A DNA stretch of 64,000 bases from Isoetes taiwanensis (GCA_021234155.1 JAJEKV010000827.1:19772-83771); one strand, 5' to 3'. Positions 22,701 to 34,845 are shown, counted from the first letter of the stretch. The notes: generated by a model from the letters alone, not told the origin. Translations and numbers: made by a program.

Positions 22701-23588
22701 TTCCTTGGTATGGAAGTGTGCAGAGATCGAAGGAGCAGTACAATCATTCTTACACAAAGCCATAATATACAAGGTATGTTGCAGAAATTTGGACTGACAG
22801 AATGTAACAGTGTAAGATCTCCATTAGTCACTGGATTGAAATTATCTCGCAGTATGAGTCCAAAGAATGATAGTGAAAGACTGGAAATGACAAAATATCC
22901 CTATCGAGAACTAGTAGGATGCTTGCTTTATGTTGCAAACCTGTTGCGGACAGACATAGCATATAGTGTGAATCTACTAAGCAGATTTGGTACAGATCCA
23001 GGCAAACAGCACTGGCTTGCTGCCAAGAGGGTGTTGAGATATTTAAAGGGTACACAAAATGAAGGACTTACAATTGCAAACAGAAACTTAGAGCTTATAG
23101 CTTATTCAGATGCTGACTGGGAGGTGACAGGGATTCTAGACAATCTACCTCAGGATATGTTCTTCAAGTTGGAGGTAGCTGTATTGCATGGAGAAGTAAA
23201 AAACAAGGATGTGTAGCTATGTCCATGGCCAAAGCCGGTACAATCTTTGCATCATTAGCGACAAAAGAAATGTCTGGGCAAGGAGAATATTAAATGAGAT
23301 TGGTGCTGTTCAAACAGGTCCTACAGTGTTGTATATTGATAATTTGAGTTGTCTAGCAATTACAAAAAATCCTGTGCTTCATGAAAGAACTAAGCACATT
23401 GAAATTCACATACATTATATCACAGATATGGTAGCTAAAGGCTTCATCAAGGTTGAGTATAAATGTACAGAAGATCAAGTTGCAGACATTTTTACAAAAG
23501 TGTTCTCTGTTAACAGGTTTATGAAGTTACAGAAAGAGCTTGGTATACAGGAAGTTCATCCAGAATAAATTTGATCATGAAAGGAGAA
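19790..23588 (+). mobile_element. Ty1/copia-type LTR retrotransposon, 5'-truncated and frameshifted
   Basis: Order of parts is copia type. Gag end with two zinc knuckles (CFNCKAYGHLKHNC near 20070; a second near 20130-20175), then protease with DSG near 20385, GAG-pre-integrase LWHERLGH near 20766, integrase (20871-21419, with HSDLCGP and SDRGGEF), reverse transcriptase (21988-22640, with WIFKVK, MDVQTAFLNG, active-site CVDD near 22597) and RNase H (about 22990-23560, ending ADIFTK). At least six frameshifts or stops break it. A purine tract GAAAGGAGAA (23579-23588) precedes TGTGAGAAATAG, a plausible start of the 3' LTR. The 5' LTR and gag start are missing, so this copy is dead. Confidence 0.9.
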
Positions 23589-24110
23589 TGTGAGAAATAG
23601 TAGTTCATGATCTAATTTATTGCAGTTGAAGATATAATGCTAAGTTGAATCTTTACATGGGTTCAACCATTAGAAGAATATTGTAAGCCTAAGATTATTT
23701 GTTCAATGGTTGTATTGACCCGAAATATCGAAGACAAAATATAGAAGGGGCAAACTCGGTCAACTCAGAATTGAACAGGTGTTTCAAGCCGGAATGGGAT
23801 TATCCAAAACCGACTCCGGTCGGTTAGGATCGGCCCTACAAATTAACTGTAAATTGAAGTTCTAATTGAATCGATCTGTGGATCATTTTATTAGGGAAAA
23901 GCGGATACCTAAAGAGGTCATTTGCATTCTAAGTTCATGATGTTTATTTGGGATAAATGACTTGAATAAGATATCGATTGTGATCTATATCCTAAGTTAC
24001 CATTGTAATGGTTATTTAAAATGGGTTATGCATAGTTTTGCATCTTTGATAAGTGCATTGTGAAGTTGGTTGCCAATTGAAGTTGTCTAAATTACTAAGT
24101 GTTGATAAGG
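23589..24110 (+). repeat. Possible 3' LTR of the copia element
   Basis: Begins with TG directly after a polypurine tract. No 5' LTR is present to define its right end, so the extent is unsure. Contains no coding region. Confidence 0.35.
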
Positions 24111-24139
24111 CTATTGACTGCTAATAATCTTGCTTGATT

Positions 24140-26110
24140 TCTCCTGTGAATGGGAGGAGAAAGAGGCCGGAATGGGATTTTGTGAAAGAGTTTGGCGTAA
24201 ATGAGTGGGAATGTATGTTTTGTGGATACTCATCGGTAAATGGTTCTGCAACAAGAATTCGAGCTCACATCTTACGTGAATGAGACGTCGGTGTCGCGAC
24301 TTGTATTGCATCTGCTGACTTGCGAAAGGATGCCATTGAAAGGTTGTCTCATTTGGATGTGATGCATAAAGCGAAGAATATCACGAGAAAAAGGCGAGTT
24401 ACGGATACTCAACGGCGTGTCGGGCGGGGAGAAGGCGAAGATAACTATACCACCCCCTGTTGGGGACTGACATACCAATCGGAGAGGGTGGACTAGGGTC
24501 AATAGGTATAAGCGGGGGAAGCGGGAGAATGATAGAGACAATTGAAATAGTGGAAAGGCGGACGAAACAGCGGAGGGTTGATCATTGCTTAACATGAGCA
24601 AGCCGAAGAAGCGCAATTGAAGGTTGTAGAGGCATTTTTATATGTCGGGTTGTCTCCACATATTTTTGGAGCACAAAGCAATGAAAGAAGCCTTCAAGAA
24701 GTTGCCAAAAGCAGGGGCCGGCTTTTAGGCTGCCTTCATACAAGCATGCCAACAATAAAATGGTTGATGAAATACGAAAAATGATGAGAGTGTGGAGATG
24801 AAGTTGTGTACGTGTATTTGAAGCGAGGCCAACTTCACTAGTGGTGATGGTTGGAGCAATATAAACAAGGACCATCTTATAAAGTTCATGATCGTGTATC
24901 GAGGGGGTGAAGTATTTTTGAAAACCGTAGAAACCAAAAGCCCGACCAAGTGGCGAGGGGTTGGATTTTTCAGAAAACAAAGGCGTGATAGGGAGTTTTG
25001 GACCCGAAGAGAATATTTCAGGTTGTAATGGATAGCATCTAATTGCAAGCTAGCGGTGAATTATTGGAGTCGAATTTCCGGGGTTGCTTGCGCTACTAGC
25101 GCCAATGCCATTACTGAACCTATTGCTCAAGGATTGGTTCTCCACGGCACTGCGTGGTTCAAAGATCCCATTGAGCTAGCGTCGGCTTGTAAAATTCATC
25201 ACAAAGCCCGGCAATTTATGCCATTTACAAGTCATTGCGTCGAGAAGACCCTAGCACTCATGAATCTGGGCAAACCGATTTGGTTCCAATTACATCTGTC
25301 TTGAAAAGAGTGCTTAAGTGTCATGATTGGATTATCTCAACCTTCAATCATCTGAGTTTTTGAATGGGAAAGGAGGCAGAGAAAGGAAAAATGCCGCCAA
25401 ACACCGACAACAAGCTGCCCCGAGAAATGCTTGGGCGGGAGACATTTTGGAAAGGTGTAAAGAATGTTGTGAGGTGCATGCAACCTGTTTGTCATGCCAT
25501 CAAAACCCTTGATTCTTGAAGGCAAGCTTTGAAAGATGCGGAGGTGTTGGCACTCTATTCAATCCTTTCTAGAATGTGATGGCCCCAATGCACCATTTGA
25601 CAATGCTAAAAGCGTGCAGCCTTTGCTTAGATGCTTCAATGAGCGATGGAAGAAGTCCTACAATGATCTTCATGGTGCCGCACATGCCTTAGACCCACAC
25701 AATCCACGATATGGACCAGCATCTGGGATAAAGTGATGGGTTCGTTGAAGAAGAAGGTTGCAAAATGTATTATCGAACAGCTTTCGGACTATAAGACCTT
25801 CATTGCCCGGTTAACGAATACGAGAACTGAGTGGAAGGTGGGCGGATGAGGAGCTTCACGATGCACTGGAGAGTCATAACAAGGAACCAAATATGGAATC
25901 TTATGCATGGTGGCAAGCCCATGTACGCGTTAACGTCACGTTACAGGCCCTTGCAATGACTATCCTCTCCTTGGTATCCTCAATAGTGCAAGTGAGGAGG
26001 AATTGGAGTGCCTATAAGTATATCTGAGTGTCATCGCAATCTCTTGCTACATAAGAAGGCAGACAAACTTGTATACAACTTCTCAAATTGGCGGCTATTG
26101 AATCGCAACA
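24140..26110 (+). pseudogene. hAT-superfamily transposase, decayed
   Basis: A BED-type finger reads EWECMFCGYSSVNGSATRIR with a following His (24155-24280). Then FLYVGLSPHIFGAQ-like remains (24630-24690), a FMIVYRGGEVFLKTV-like strand of the catalytic core (24880-24930), NCKLAVNYWSRI near 25045, YNDLHGAAHALDPHNPRYG (25657-25715), and RWADEELHDALESH near 25840. LQALAMTILSLVSS then EEEWSAYKYI (about 25947-26030) is the C-terminal dimerisation motif. The domain order is that of hAT transposases with a DUF659 core. Many frameshifts; ends not defined. Confidence 0.75.
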
Positions 26111-26334
26111 GTGGTACATCTGCAATCGATAAGCTACAGTTTCCTTTCATGGATGCTCAGTGAGGCTCAAGGTTCTCCATCAATAGCAGGAGTTAGGATG
26201 TTCCATGATTTGGTGCCTAACAGCCGCTATATAGATGGACAATGCCCAGGCACCACTTTGGCTTGAAATTAGGGTACGCTCTCACCTCTGACGTCATAGC
26301 AACTTGCATAAGAGAACTTGCATCTCGTCAATCA

Positions 26335-27250
26335 CTAATCTCTAGTGAACCCACAGAATCGCAAGCAATCACTAGGTCGATATCATCCGCGGCCACAATA
26401 AAAAGAGTACTCAAAATCTTGTTATCTCCATCTAGAACAAACGATTTTTGCTCTGGCTCCCATTTTGAGCCTCTTTGTGTAATATAACCTAGCAAAGTAT
26501 CTAAGCTACATTGACACAGAGAGACTACAAAGAGAAGAGGAGCAAAGCTTCATCTTTCTAAAGGAGGTAACAAAATTCGAAAGTCTATATTGTTTACCTT
26601 TGAACAATATCAGAATGCGGTGAGTTGACAACCATTCAAGAGGGTCACGCTCGGGCTTACTCTCTTTTCGATTATCTGTTTGTATATATCTAAAGTGCCC
26701 CCTAAAATGGCGGCGATCTCATCCTAAAGGGGCACTTTAGATACAACAAAACGAGGACAAAAAAGAGACTAAGCGAGATGAAAAAAGATGAATGCAGTTA
26801 GTCACGAGTGCAAGCATCGAGACTTCCCAACCCTTGCTTTCACCCCTCTTTGGACAATGGAACTTAGCATGTAAACTAAACTACATTGCCCAAAGGAGGT
26901 GAAAAAGATGGAAAATCTCGATGCTTGAACTCATCAATCACCAACATCTAATAAACCCCGCAGAATGCAACAAGCAATCACTAGGCTTATATCATCGGTG
27001 GCCACAATAAAAATAGAGTACTCAAAAACCTTGTTATCTCCTCTAGAGCGAGCGATTTTTGCTCCAAATCCCATTTGGGCGTCTTTGTAATAATGTAACC
27101 TAGCAAAGTAACTAAGGTACATTGACGCAGAGACACCCCAAAAAGTCGAGGAGCAAAACTTCGCTCTATCTAAAGGGGTAACAAAAAATTGAAAGTCTAT
27201 ATTGTTAGCATGGACAATATAAAACCTAGTGGTGACTTTAACCATTCAAG
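26335..27250. repeat. Tandem duplication, two copies about 609 bp apart
   Basis: 26335-26640 and 26945-27250 align along their length (both contain CAAGCAATCACTAGG, then CCACAATAAAAA, GAGTACTCAAAA, CTTGTTATCTCC, and end ACCATTCAAG). The minus strand of the right copy is open for 103 codons, reading DAQMGFGAKIARS and FIVATDDISLVIACC; the left copy has a similar but broken reading (VAADDIDLVIAC). That suggests the unit once held an exon. Family not recognised. Confidence 0.7.
26934..27245 (-). CDS. Hypothetical ORF in right copy of the duplication
   Basis: 103 codons, with FYIVHANNIDFQFFVTPLDR and IVATDDISLVIACC. The left copy preserves several of the same residues with synonymous-looking differences, which supports past coding. 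No signal peptide or known motif. Could be an exon of the kinase-linked minus-strand gene or a separate relic. Confidence 0.3.
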   Translation of the reverse strand: MVKVTTRFYIVHANNIDFQFFVTPLDRAKFCSSTFWGVSASMYLSYFARLHYYKDAQMGFGAKIARSRGDNKVFEYSIFIVATDDISLVIACCILRGLLDVGD

Positions 27251-27639
27251 AAATTTCGTGTTCCATCGTCAACAGCTAATCCTAATGGAATCTGTCCCTC
27301 TCGTCGGACCCCTTCTTTGCGGTGGTCACCATGATCTTATCTGTCATGTTGCTCAAAGGAAAGAAAGCGACCCAGGAGGTCCGGATGTCAAAGGCATTAT
27401 TGGTCCATCCCTCTTTGATTGAACTTCGATGAGCTTCTTGTTTGAATCAAAAGCAACCACTCTCTTTTCGATTTTCTGTTTGACAAGAATCTTATTACCC
27501 ATTCACAAAATGATCACAGGTCATTACACCTTATTATCCATTCATAAAATGATCTGAGGTCAAAATTTAATTAGTCTCAAAATTTAATGTCTCATTTTCA
27601 TTGGTCATTTAGGTCCAACCCAATCACCTGCTGCCACTG

Positions 27640-28930
27640 GAGGTGGTTGCGGCCCGATTAATGTCAGGCACTACCTCTCCTTCTGCGGCTCCTCCACTCC
27701 CCTCCACAATTCCATCTCGCGATAAGTCTCAAAGTGTGCCCATCCCTCTTACTTGGCGACTAGTTGTGGCGAGGCATCACGACCTTGAATATTTAATATG
27801 GCATATTGTAACTCAAGAAAAATCCATCCGTCTTGCATTGGACGAGCGACTTTGCAACATCAATCAAGAACACATCATGTGCGGCGATGCCCACACCCTA
27901 GAGTGTACCAGCATTTTGTAATGGGGTTGTCACCACCTGGCGGCAATATGCGAAATCGGCAAGCTTTAGCTCTTCCCATCGGCTCTCATACAAATACTCA
28001 TGAGGAGATAGGAAATCGGCGCTCACGAAGTCACCCTAAAGGGTCGAGTCCAAGCGATCTTGTCAGTTAGCAAGTGATCGTTGTTTTCCACGAGGACCGT
28101 TGCCTCACGTTCAATGCCGTTAAGCGCGTTTAGTGTCCTCTAATTGGCCATCTTATCATACCCATCGGCCGCGGTCCTTTAGCGAATATTCTCTTGAGGA
28201 AGGGTTAGGTTTGACTTCTCTCATTCTCTAATTGGGCTCCGAATATCTACAAGGTCATTTCATGGCTCGGCCCAATCCACCCCTGCCACCTCAAAAAGTT
28301 GGATAAGCGTCGGCAACAAGATATGTAATGGTGATAGGCTCACCATATATAATATATTTATATATAATATACCCTCTTATTTTGCCACTATTCCGCTTCC
28401 TTGCCTCCATTTTTTCTACTCCCATAATTTGGGCACTTCCTTCACAAGAAAGTTTCGTGGTATACTTCTTGCTAATAAAACTCTTACTAAACTCGGCGTT
28501 GTGGGGTAAATGTCCCTTCCTTGGACATGCGGCTCATTGCTTTTTTCGAACCCGCGGCAATCTTGCACTCGTGAGCCTTAAATTACCCCTCCTACTAGGC
28601 CACTCTCTTTCAAACTCATTCTTGTCCCAATTTGTGATTCGTCGCCGTGATGCGCTCCATGTGGAAAATAGCCGTCTTTTTGACTTTATGCACCTCTGTG
28701 ATTTTGCAATTATCCCTCTTTGAAACTTCATCGCTGACCTTCTTAACTTCGATTCGTGCGATACTCAAGGGCTCTTGCATGTCTTTCTTTGCTCTCTCCA
28801 TTTCTTGCGGCGGTGACATTTCAAGCTTCGTTCTCCATGCCTTGCATAGCCAAGGAGAGGGGTCCTCAAATTGAGGTGCGAAAAAATCATCTTGACCCGG
28901 GCGGCTGCCTCCAAAATGTATCCCGTTGTG
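27640..28930 (-). pseudogene. Possible coiled-coil coding remains downstream of the kinase
   Basis: Minus-strand pieces include MSPPQEMERAKKDMQEPLS then IARIEVKKVSDEVSKRDN (28616-28819), which has heptad-like hydrophobic spacing, ALNGIEREATVLVENNDHL near 28090, and SRWEELKLADFAYCRQVV near 27960. Direction and position suit a continuation of the kinase gene at 29.3-30.3 kb, but stops and shifts intervene. Low certainty. Confidence 0.25.
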
Positions 28931-29279
28931 TGGAGGAGATTAAATAGTCCTCTTCACGAGACATAATTATAGTGGTGACTTGTATAGGTCTTTGACTTGT
29001 ATAGGTGTGCTTTGACTTCTTGTCTTTATAATTTTCATTAATTTGCGACATATAAAAAAGCCGCAGGAATAAATAACACAAAAACACACGAAAAAGAAGA
29101 GCTAAGATATACAACATGGACAATAATTTCTCAAATAGCATCAAACAAGCGTTTAATGAATTCATTTGGAATATTATATAGTACAAGAATGTTTGAATAT
29201 AAATTTATAGTCGTGTGAATAATGAGAATATACTGCGCTAAAAGCGTGACTAGGACCGGCTTGGTCTCTTTTGCATCGT

Positions 29280-30340
29280 CATGCAGGTGGCCAAGTTGAA
29301 GAATCAATCGATTCCAATTGTGGCCCTCGTGCGAGGTGGAGAGCAATGAAAGCTGCTCGCATGGTGTCAAAGTAAGGCTGGGCCATATCAAATTTTAGGT
29401 GTTTTGTCTCTCATTGGCGACTCAGCGCAATGTTTCAAATAATTAAGCACATTCTTGATGCTTGCCTTCTTTGCTCCGGGCTTCCTATTGACTCCATGTA
29501 GGAGTGCTTACTAGCAAAGTCAGCCAAGTAGTAGATAATGTCTGTTTGCCAGGTGCAAATCAAAGTCAACCCTTGCGAGCCTTTGTCTTGAGCCACTACC
29601 AAAATAAAGATCATCGTGCATATATGGATGCACGGCCCTTTCCATCTCAATTATTTTCTTACCCTCACCATCAAACCCTTGTAATGCCATCGTTTTACCT
29701 CCTTTGTCTCGCCCGATCAACTTTGGATTCACCCCAATCACAAATGCCAATGTATACAGCCGGATCAAAATGTATCCTTTCCATAATAAAAATGGAGCAA
29801 TATATTGCCCGGATGCAAGTCCATATGCAAATATCTTTCTTGATGGAGTTTTCGTAGCCCGCTGCAGAATGACATTGCCAAGTCCCCAACCCTAGAGGCA
29901 ACAAATAATTCTTTCTTTCTGCGCTCCTCAAGCAGCCTCAAGTCCGTCTCAACTTTGGGGACAGCTCCTAACTTCTTAAATGCAAGCTCTGCAAAGGCAT
30001 TGGACCCATGACTTGTAAAGAAGGTTGCCAACGAACCTCCATTACAAAAAGGAAAAATTAAGCCTTGTCTTTCTAGGCCGGTTATGCTACCAATGCAGCG
30101 TATTATACACCGGTGCCTAACTTGCATTCCAGACTCCCTCATGTTCTTCAACATAGCTTCCACTAACTTATTGGGTTTTGTACTTGGCTGAAAATTATTA
30201 TGTTGAAGTTTTACACAATAAGGTTCATCCTTAATAAAACTAGACCCTACAATATTGCACTTATACACTGCGCCATATGAACCAGAACCAATTAGTTTAT
30301 GCATTTTATTATTTGTGATGAATCTACTTTGGCAAACCAA
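29280..30340 (-). pseudogene. Protein kinase domain, frameshifted
   Basis: From an ATG at 30340: glycine loop GSGSYGAVYKC (residues 18-28), CVKLQ with the ATP-anchoring Lys, an FPFCNGGSLATFF hinge region, and catalytic loop HMDLHPGNILL (172-182; Asp and Asn kept, HRD changed to HMD). A one-base shift near 29780 then gives YIGICDWGESK, where DFG is DWG. Beyond a second shift, coding-like sequence continues (HDDLYFGSGSRQRLARVDFD, ADFASKHSYMES, DMAQPYFDTMRAAFIALHLA) to about 29280. The catalytic residues survive, so decay is recent or the shifts are sequence errors. I cannot assign a plant kinase family. Confidence 0.65.
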
Positions 30341-30359
30341 GTTGTCTTGGCATCTGCTC

Positions 30360-31690
30360 TTCTCTGAGCTTCCCCTCCCTATCTATCTCACTAGGGCGTT
30401 TGGCTTTTATGGTTTTGCGCCAACACTTTCTTAACAAGATGAGGGTTGATGGGCTTCTTTCCAATGTTGGTCCGCCTCATTCCATGGCTTTTTTTTTAGC
30501 TCTAGCCTCAAGCGATGACTACTCAAATTTGCAACCGTGATCATATTCCGGTAGTGCGGCTAATATTACCCACTATCCATGTATACCTCTCTTGCTCACT
30601 CTTTTAGGGCTCTAGAGCCATCATTGACTTAAAGCCCTCTCGGCATCTTTTACCCTGCATGGTAGTCTAGCCATCCTTCCCATTTGTTGGTAATCAATTC
30701 CAAATCGGTGAGGCATTGCACAACCGATTACACAACCAGTTCATGAATTCTGGTCTCAAAGTAGACCATGCTTGTTGTGAAGTGCGCTTCTTTTTCTGTG
30801 GCAGTCTTTGCGAGAAGATGAATCGAGGTTGCAACTCTGTACCCTCTGTTTGAGGCGCCAATGCCTCTAGGTTGCGGCTCTATCGAGACACTAACGCCAC
30901 ATTTGGTTTGCGAGTTAACCACGCTCTCTCTTCTGAAGTCATCTTGCTTGTTTTAAAGGGATTGTCTAGCTAGCTAGCAAAATGGGACTCCGCGACAATA
31001 TGCAAATGACAAGCGGCAACACCTACAAGTCAAGCAAAGATAAAACTTTCAATTTAGTGCTTAGCACATGAGGGTAAATCAACTCACTTTAGCAAAACAA
31101 AGCGCTAATTTTTAAGCTACTATGCTAAGACCCTAACATTTTATTATTACTAGTACTAGTAAATTTTAATTGGTTCATAAGTATGTATGTGCAAGGCCAA
31201 GGATGGGGTAACACATGAAAAAAGGACCAAAACACGATTTATGATCTATAGCCCGACTCTTTGCCAAAATCACGAGGCTAGCAAGTTTAAAATGCATTGC
31301 ACTTGTCCCGAAGGTCGCTTTTTCAAAGGCGAGACCAATCAAAATGATTATTAAAACATCGCGGTTCCTATATTGGTGTCGGACTTTCATCAACAACACC
31401 ATCAGGGAACTAGGGTGTGAATTAATAAAACATTCTAAGTAACCCTCAATAAGAGTACAGCGCACACCCCAAGGCCACGGCGGCGTCGGTGAGGGTTATG
31501 CTTCTTAAAAAGGGAGATCCTAGTTTGCCTTAAACCGTGATTGCCACCCACCCCTTCGGCATAGGCGCAAATAAATGCGGCAATACGGGGCAAAGGGGCA
31601 TGCCTACGCTCTTGGCAACCACGAAACCCTAAAAAAGCACTAAACCTAATTGATACTAAAGTTATTCGTTTAAGGGAAGGCAACAAAATT
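30360..31690. other. Stretch without a recognised gene
   Basis: Moderately AT-rich. Small minus-strand frames at 31175-31465 and 31435-31686 have natural-looking composition but no motif. Includes ACTAGTACTAGT near 31150. Confidence 0.3.
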
Positions 31691-31694
31691 TTTT

Positions 31695-31759
31695 GTTTTT
31701 TTCTTTCTTTTTTTTTTTTTTTATTTTAGTCTTACATTATTATTTGTCTTAAATTCTTT

Positions 31760-31796
<37 letters not shown>
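31695..31796. repeat. Poly-T tracts
   Basis: Two T runs, about 20 and about 36 bases. They may be the 3' tail of a retrotransposed sequence on the minus strand, but no body is recognised. Confidence 0.6.
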
Positions 31797-32029
31797 CTAA
31801 AATAGGCCAAGCTCATTATGAGAACAAGGCACTCACCATCGTCCGCCCCTTACGGGGGGCAGACGAGGCCCTAGCTATGCCGGACCTAACGGCCTAACTA
31901 TAAAAAACAACAAAAAAAGTCCTAAAAACTAAGAAAAACAAAAAAAAAAAAAAAGTTTTTTGGGCCAAGTTGGAAGGTTGGTTGAAGATACCTTCTTTCG
32001 CGGCAAAAACTAAAAAGCGCGCCGCATAT

Positions 32030-32310
32030 ATATAAAAAAAACTTGGCGTCTGTGGCGTTTTCAGCGTCACAGCGAAAGCGTAATGTCTGTAGAACACCTG
32101 AACAACGCGCCCGGTTTAGCGTCGTGAAAAAGGTCGTATTGCATGCGAAAAATTTTCACGTCTGTGGCCCGGAAGTTTTAGCGTCTGTGAAACTCAAATT
32201 TGATTTTTGACAAAACTTCGTGTTTTACGGCGTGCTGCGAAAAACTTTTCGTAATGCATAAAATCACGAAGGTTTCGGCGTGGCGAAATTTTTTCGACGG
32301 CGACCTTTAA
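32030..32310. repeat. GCGTCTGTG-rich stretch, possible CACTA-like subterminal region
   Basis: Repeated GCGTCTGTG, CGTGAAAA and GCGAAAAA motifs in an otherwise AT-rich setting recall the subterminal repeats seen after the CACTA terminus at 19371. No CACTA end is attached, so the link is only a guess. Confidence 0.3.
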
Positions 32311-32589
32311 ATCATTATTTTATTAAAAATACATATTTTTTAACTTTATATGTCAGGAATTTGAATTTTGTACGTACAGAACCTATCCCTGGAGCTACCA
32401 GCGAAACATTTAAACTTATCACCATGTATTTTCATGTCATTCTGTAGCCAAGTTACAACTAAATTAAAGTTGTAATTCAATTATGTTTTGCCAAATAAAA
32501 ATATAAGACCTTCTCATGTTCAACTAGAATACCCAAGCTTCTTAGTAATTAATATTTAGGCCCTTAAAGTTTACCTATATTTGCTTTTG

Positions 32590-33090
32590 TTAGGGCCCCA
32601 AGCGCCCAGTTTTTTTTTTTTTAATATAACAATCAACACATAACTACTATTAATATTAATCGGCACAAACCATTACATCAACACCTTAAAATTAAAATCC
32701 CCGCTGCCCCTTGATTTGTGTGCATATTCACACGGGAGTGACATGGGACAGGAAGAACCCGTAAAATTGTATAATACGTGTACAAAATCAACACAATTTA
32801 GTACATTACCTCAATCTTTATAGTATTTACATAAACCTTGTTATATAGTATAGCAAAACTTCTACAAACATACCCCACAAATGAGGATTGCTATCTATGG
32901 TCTAGATTGAGGAATAAGGACATATATACTCATTTGGCGACTCTCGATGCATGGAGTCACATCAGGTGTGAATATACACCCAAAGCAAAGGGGTTTTCAA
33001 AGGGATTTTAAATTTAAAGGTGTTGATGATGGTTTTGTGTTAGTTAATAGTAATGGTAGTTATGTGTTGATTCTTATATATTGATTATTA
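32590..33090. mobile_element. Long-inverted-repeat element, copy B
   Basis: Arms and loop align with copy A at 15776-16657: AACACATAACTAC, ATTAAAATCCCC, GTGCATATTCACAC, the loop with CCCACAAATGAGGA and GACTCTCG, then GTGTGAATATACACCC and GGGATTTTAAATTTAAA. The outer arm parts are lost or diverged. A T14 run sits at its left end. Confidence 0.65.
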
Positions 33091-33463
33091 TCGTGAGCGG
33101 ACATTATCGAAATTGATTTTTGTTCCTTCAAAGTGAATTTTTTGAAGGAAATGTGGTTCAAAAAGATCTTATCGAGTAAGAAATTGTGCAATGGCGCAAC
33201 ATCCTTGGTTTTTTTATGAAATTGAACTCTACTTTCGGTTTTTGAGAGACATGGATGAGTCTTTTTGTTTTCTAAGGCATGTTGAGCGAGGGTTTTCTTT
33301 CATAAGAACAGAAAATATTGATTGGTAGATTGTGGTTCATATGATTGATCTATTAACTAGACATCTCCTCTACACTTGAGGCGATGATGTAACTTTGTGA
33401 TGAAATAGATATTCCAAAAACGAGGATGACATGCGGGCTCAATAGGAAGATGATCAAGTTCAA

Positions 33464-33694
33464 TTGAGAATGATGTGTTACATTTGTCAATGCAATCCTT
33501 TGCATTATATTGTCATGGACTATGCCGTTGGCGTTGGCGAGAATGTTGGAGTGGAAAGTGTGCCTCAACATCTACAACAACTACAACTTGGTGATGATGA
33601 GTTAGAGGATATTGAGCAAGATATAAGGGATGAGGAATCGCTTTTTTTTCAAATGGTCATGTGTGTTTCTATCTATATTATCACTCATATCTAA
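33464..33694 (+). CDS. Hypothetical acidic ORF
   Basis: 76 codons; the C-terminal half is acidic and Gln-rich (SVPQHLQQLQLGDDELEDIE). It ends at the left border of the inverted-duplicate arm. Composition is protein-like, but no family is recognised; it could be the C-terminal tail of a lost transposase. Confidence 0.25.
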   Translation: MRMMCYICQCNPLHYIVMDYAVGVGENVGVESVPQHLQQLQLGDDELEDIEQDIRDEESLFFQMVMCVSIYIITHI

Positions 33695-34026
33695 TTTAGT
33701 GTCATTTTATGTTTGATAAATATTTGTTTGATGGAATTTATTTGAAGCATCCTTGTCTTGACCGTATGTGCAAACAAAATTTTAAAATTTTAGGGAAGAA
33801 TCGGCATTTATGATGTATGTACTTATCGTGCATTTATGGCTCTGGCTATATGGCGACCTTTTCCCTGTTTCATGCTCTAGCTTTGCTTTGCTCTCGCTAT
33901 GGCGAGATCCAACTCGATCTTTGCTAGCGGTTAGTACCCGATTTAGGCCCGTTGTAGCACGGCTATGGCTGAAACACACCCTAAAATGGGAATGCTACCA
34001 TCGCGGACCGGGCATGATCGGGTAGC

Positions 34027-34845
34027 TTGAAGCTGCTAGCGATTGGTGGCCATACAGATTTTGGCAAAGCGGTGGATCCGCCCATTTCAGATCACCTTTC
34101 TGAGGAGAATGATTCAAAAATAGGTAGCGGTGGTTTGGTGCTGGAAAAAGGAACTATAAAAAAAAATCAAAGGCTAATTATAAAAGGTATGGAGCCAGTC
34201 AATTCAATGGCTTTGGCGGGGAGGTGTGGCCAAGCCAAGATCGCTCGGCCCGTTGATCCTTCTAAATACTGGCCGGTGGGATTAGGTGTAGGGGTAGAGA
34301 ACATGAGGCTGTTGTAAAAGATCATGGTGATGGAACTTATCGGCAACTTATGCGGTTGGGAGGCGTGGTGATTATATAGTCGGTGTGGAATGTAATGGGC
34401 AAGCAATTCCGGGTAGCTCTTTTCTGTATTTTTTCTGTATTTGATGCCCAACATGGGTACATCTCAACTATTGGTAGCCAAGGAATGTCTCTTTTTTCCA
34501 AATATGATGTGGGGGATGTTTTTGGCATCTTTGTCTTTGATACCTAGTATTCTTCTAGAGGCCATAGGAGGCGGTTTCACACGGAATTGGAGCATCTTTG
34601 GGAGAGAGGCTTGCGGGGATTATCTTAATGGTAGATGCATAAGGGGAGATTGCAAATACAACCATCCTTCCGAGCCAATTGATGGCGGCACTTTCATAGC
34701 CGGGAAGCACCAACCTGGCTGCGGAGTGATCGAATGCAGATTAGCACCTTATATTGCTAGGTCGTTAGCATACTGCCCGGCATATACGCACCATCGGGGA
34801 AAAGCTATTTGTAATTTTATGCATGAGCTGGAAATATCAAATTAG
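34027..34845 (+). pseudogene. CCCH zinc-finger protein remains, left copy
   Basis: CGDYLNGRCIRGDCKYNH at 34611-34664 fits C-x7-C-x4-C-x3-H, an RNA-binding CCCH finger. A further Cys/His-rich stretch (CRLAPYIARSLAYCPAYTHH) follows and may be a decayed second finger. Upstream in another frame lies a basic segment ending RPVDPSKYWPVGLG. The right arm (48.3-48.6 kb) has the equivalent DYLNGRCIRD with the first Cys lost and frameshifts. Probably a host gene captured in, or duplicated as, the repeated unit. No intact frame. Confidence 0.5.

Noticed and set aside
23589-24110. A fully defined 3' LTR
   Set aside because: No 5' LTR exists in the window to compare with, so the right boundary cannot be set.
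19371-32310. One 13-kb CACTA element spanning both GC-rich blocks
   Set aside because: No matching right terminus and no TNP2-type transposase were found, so only the left end is annotated.
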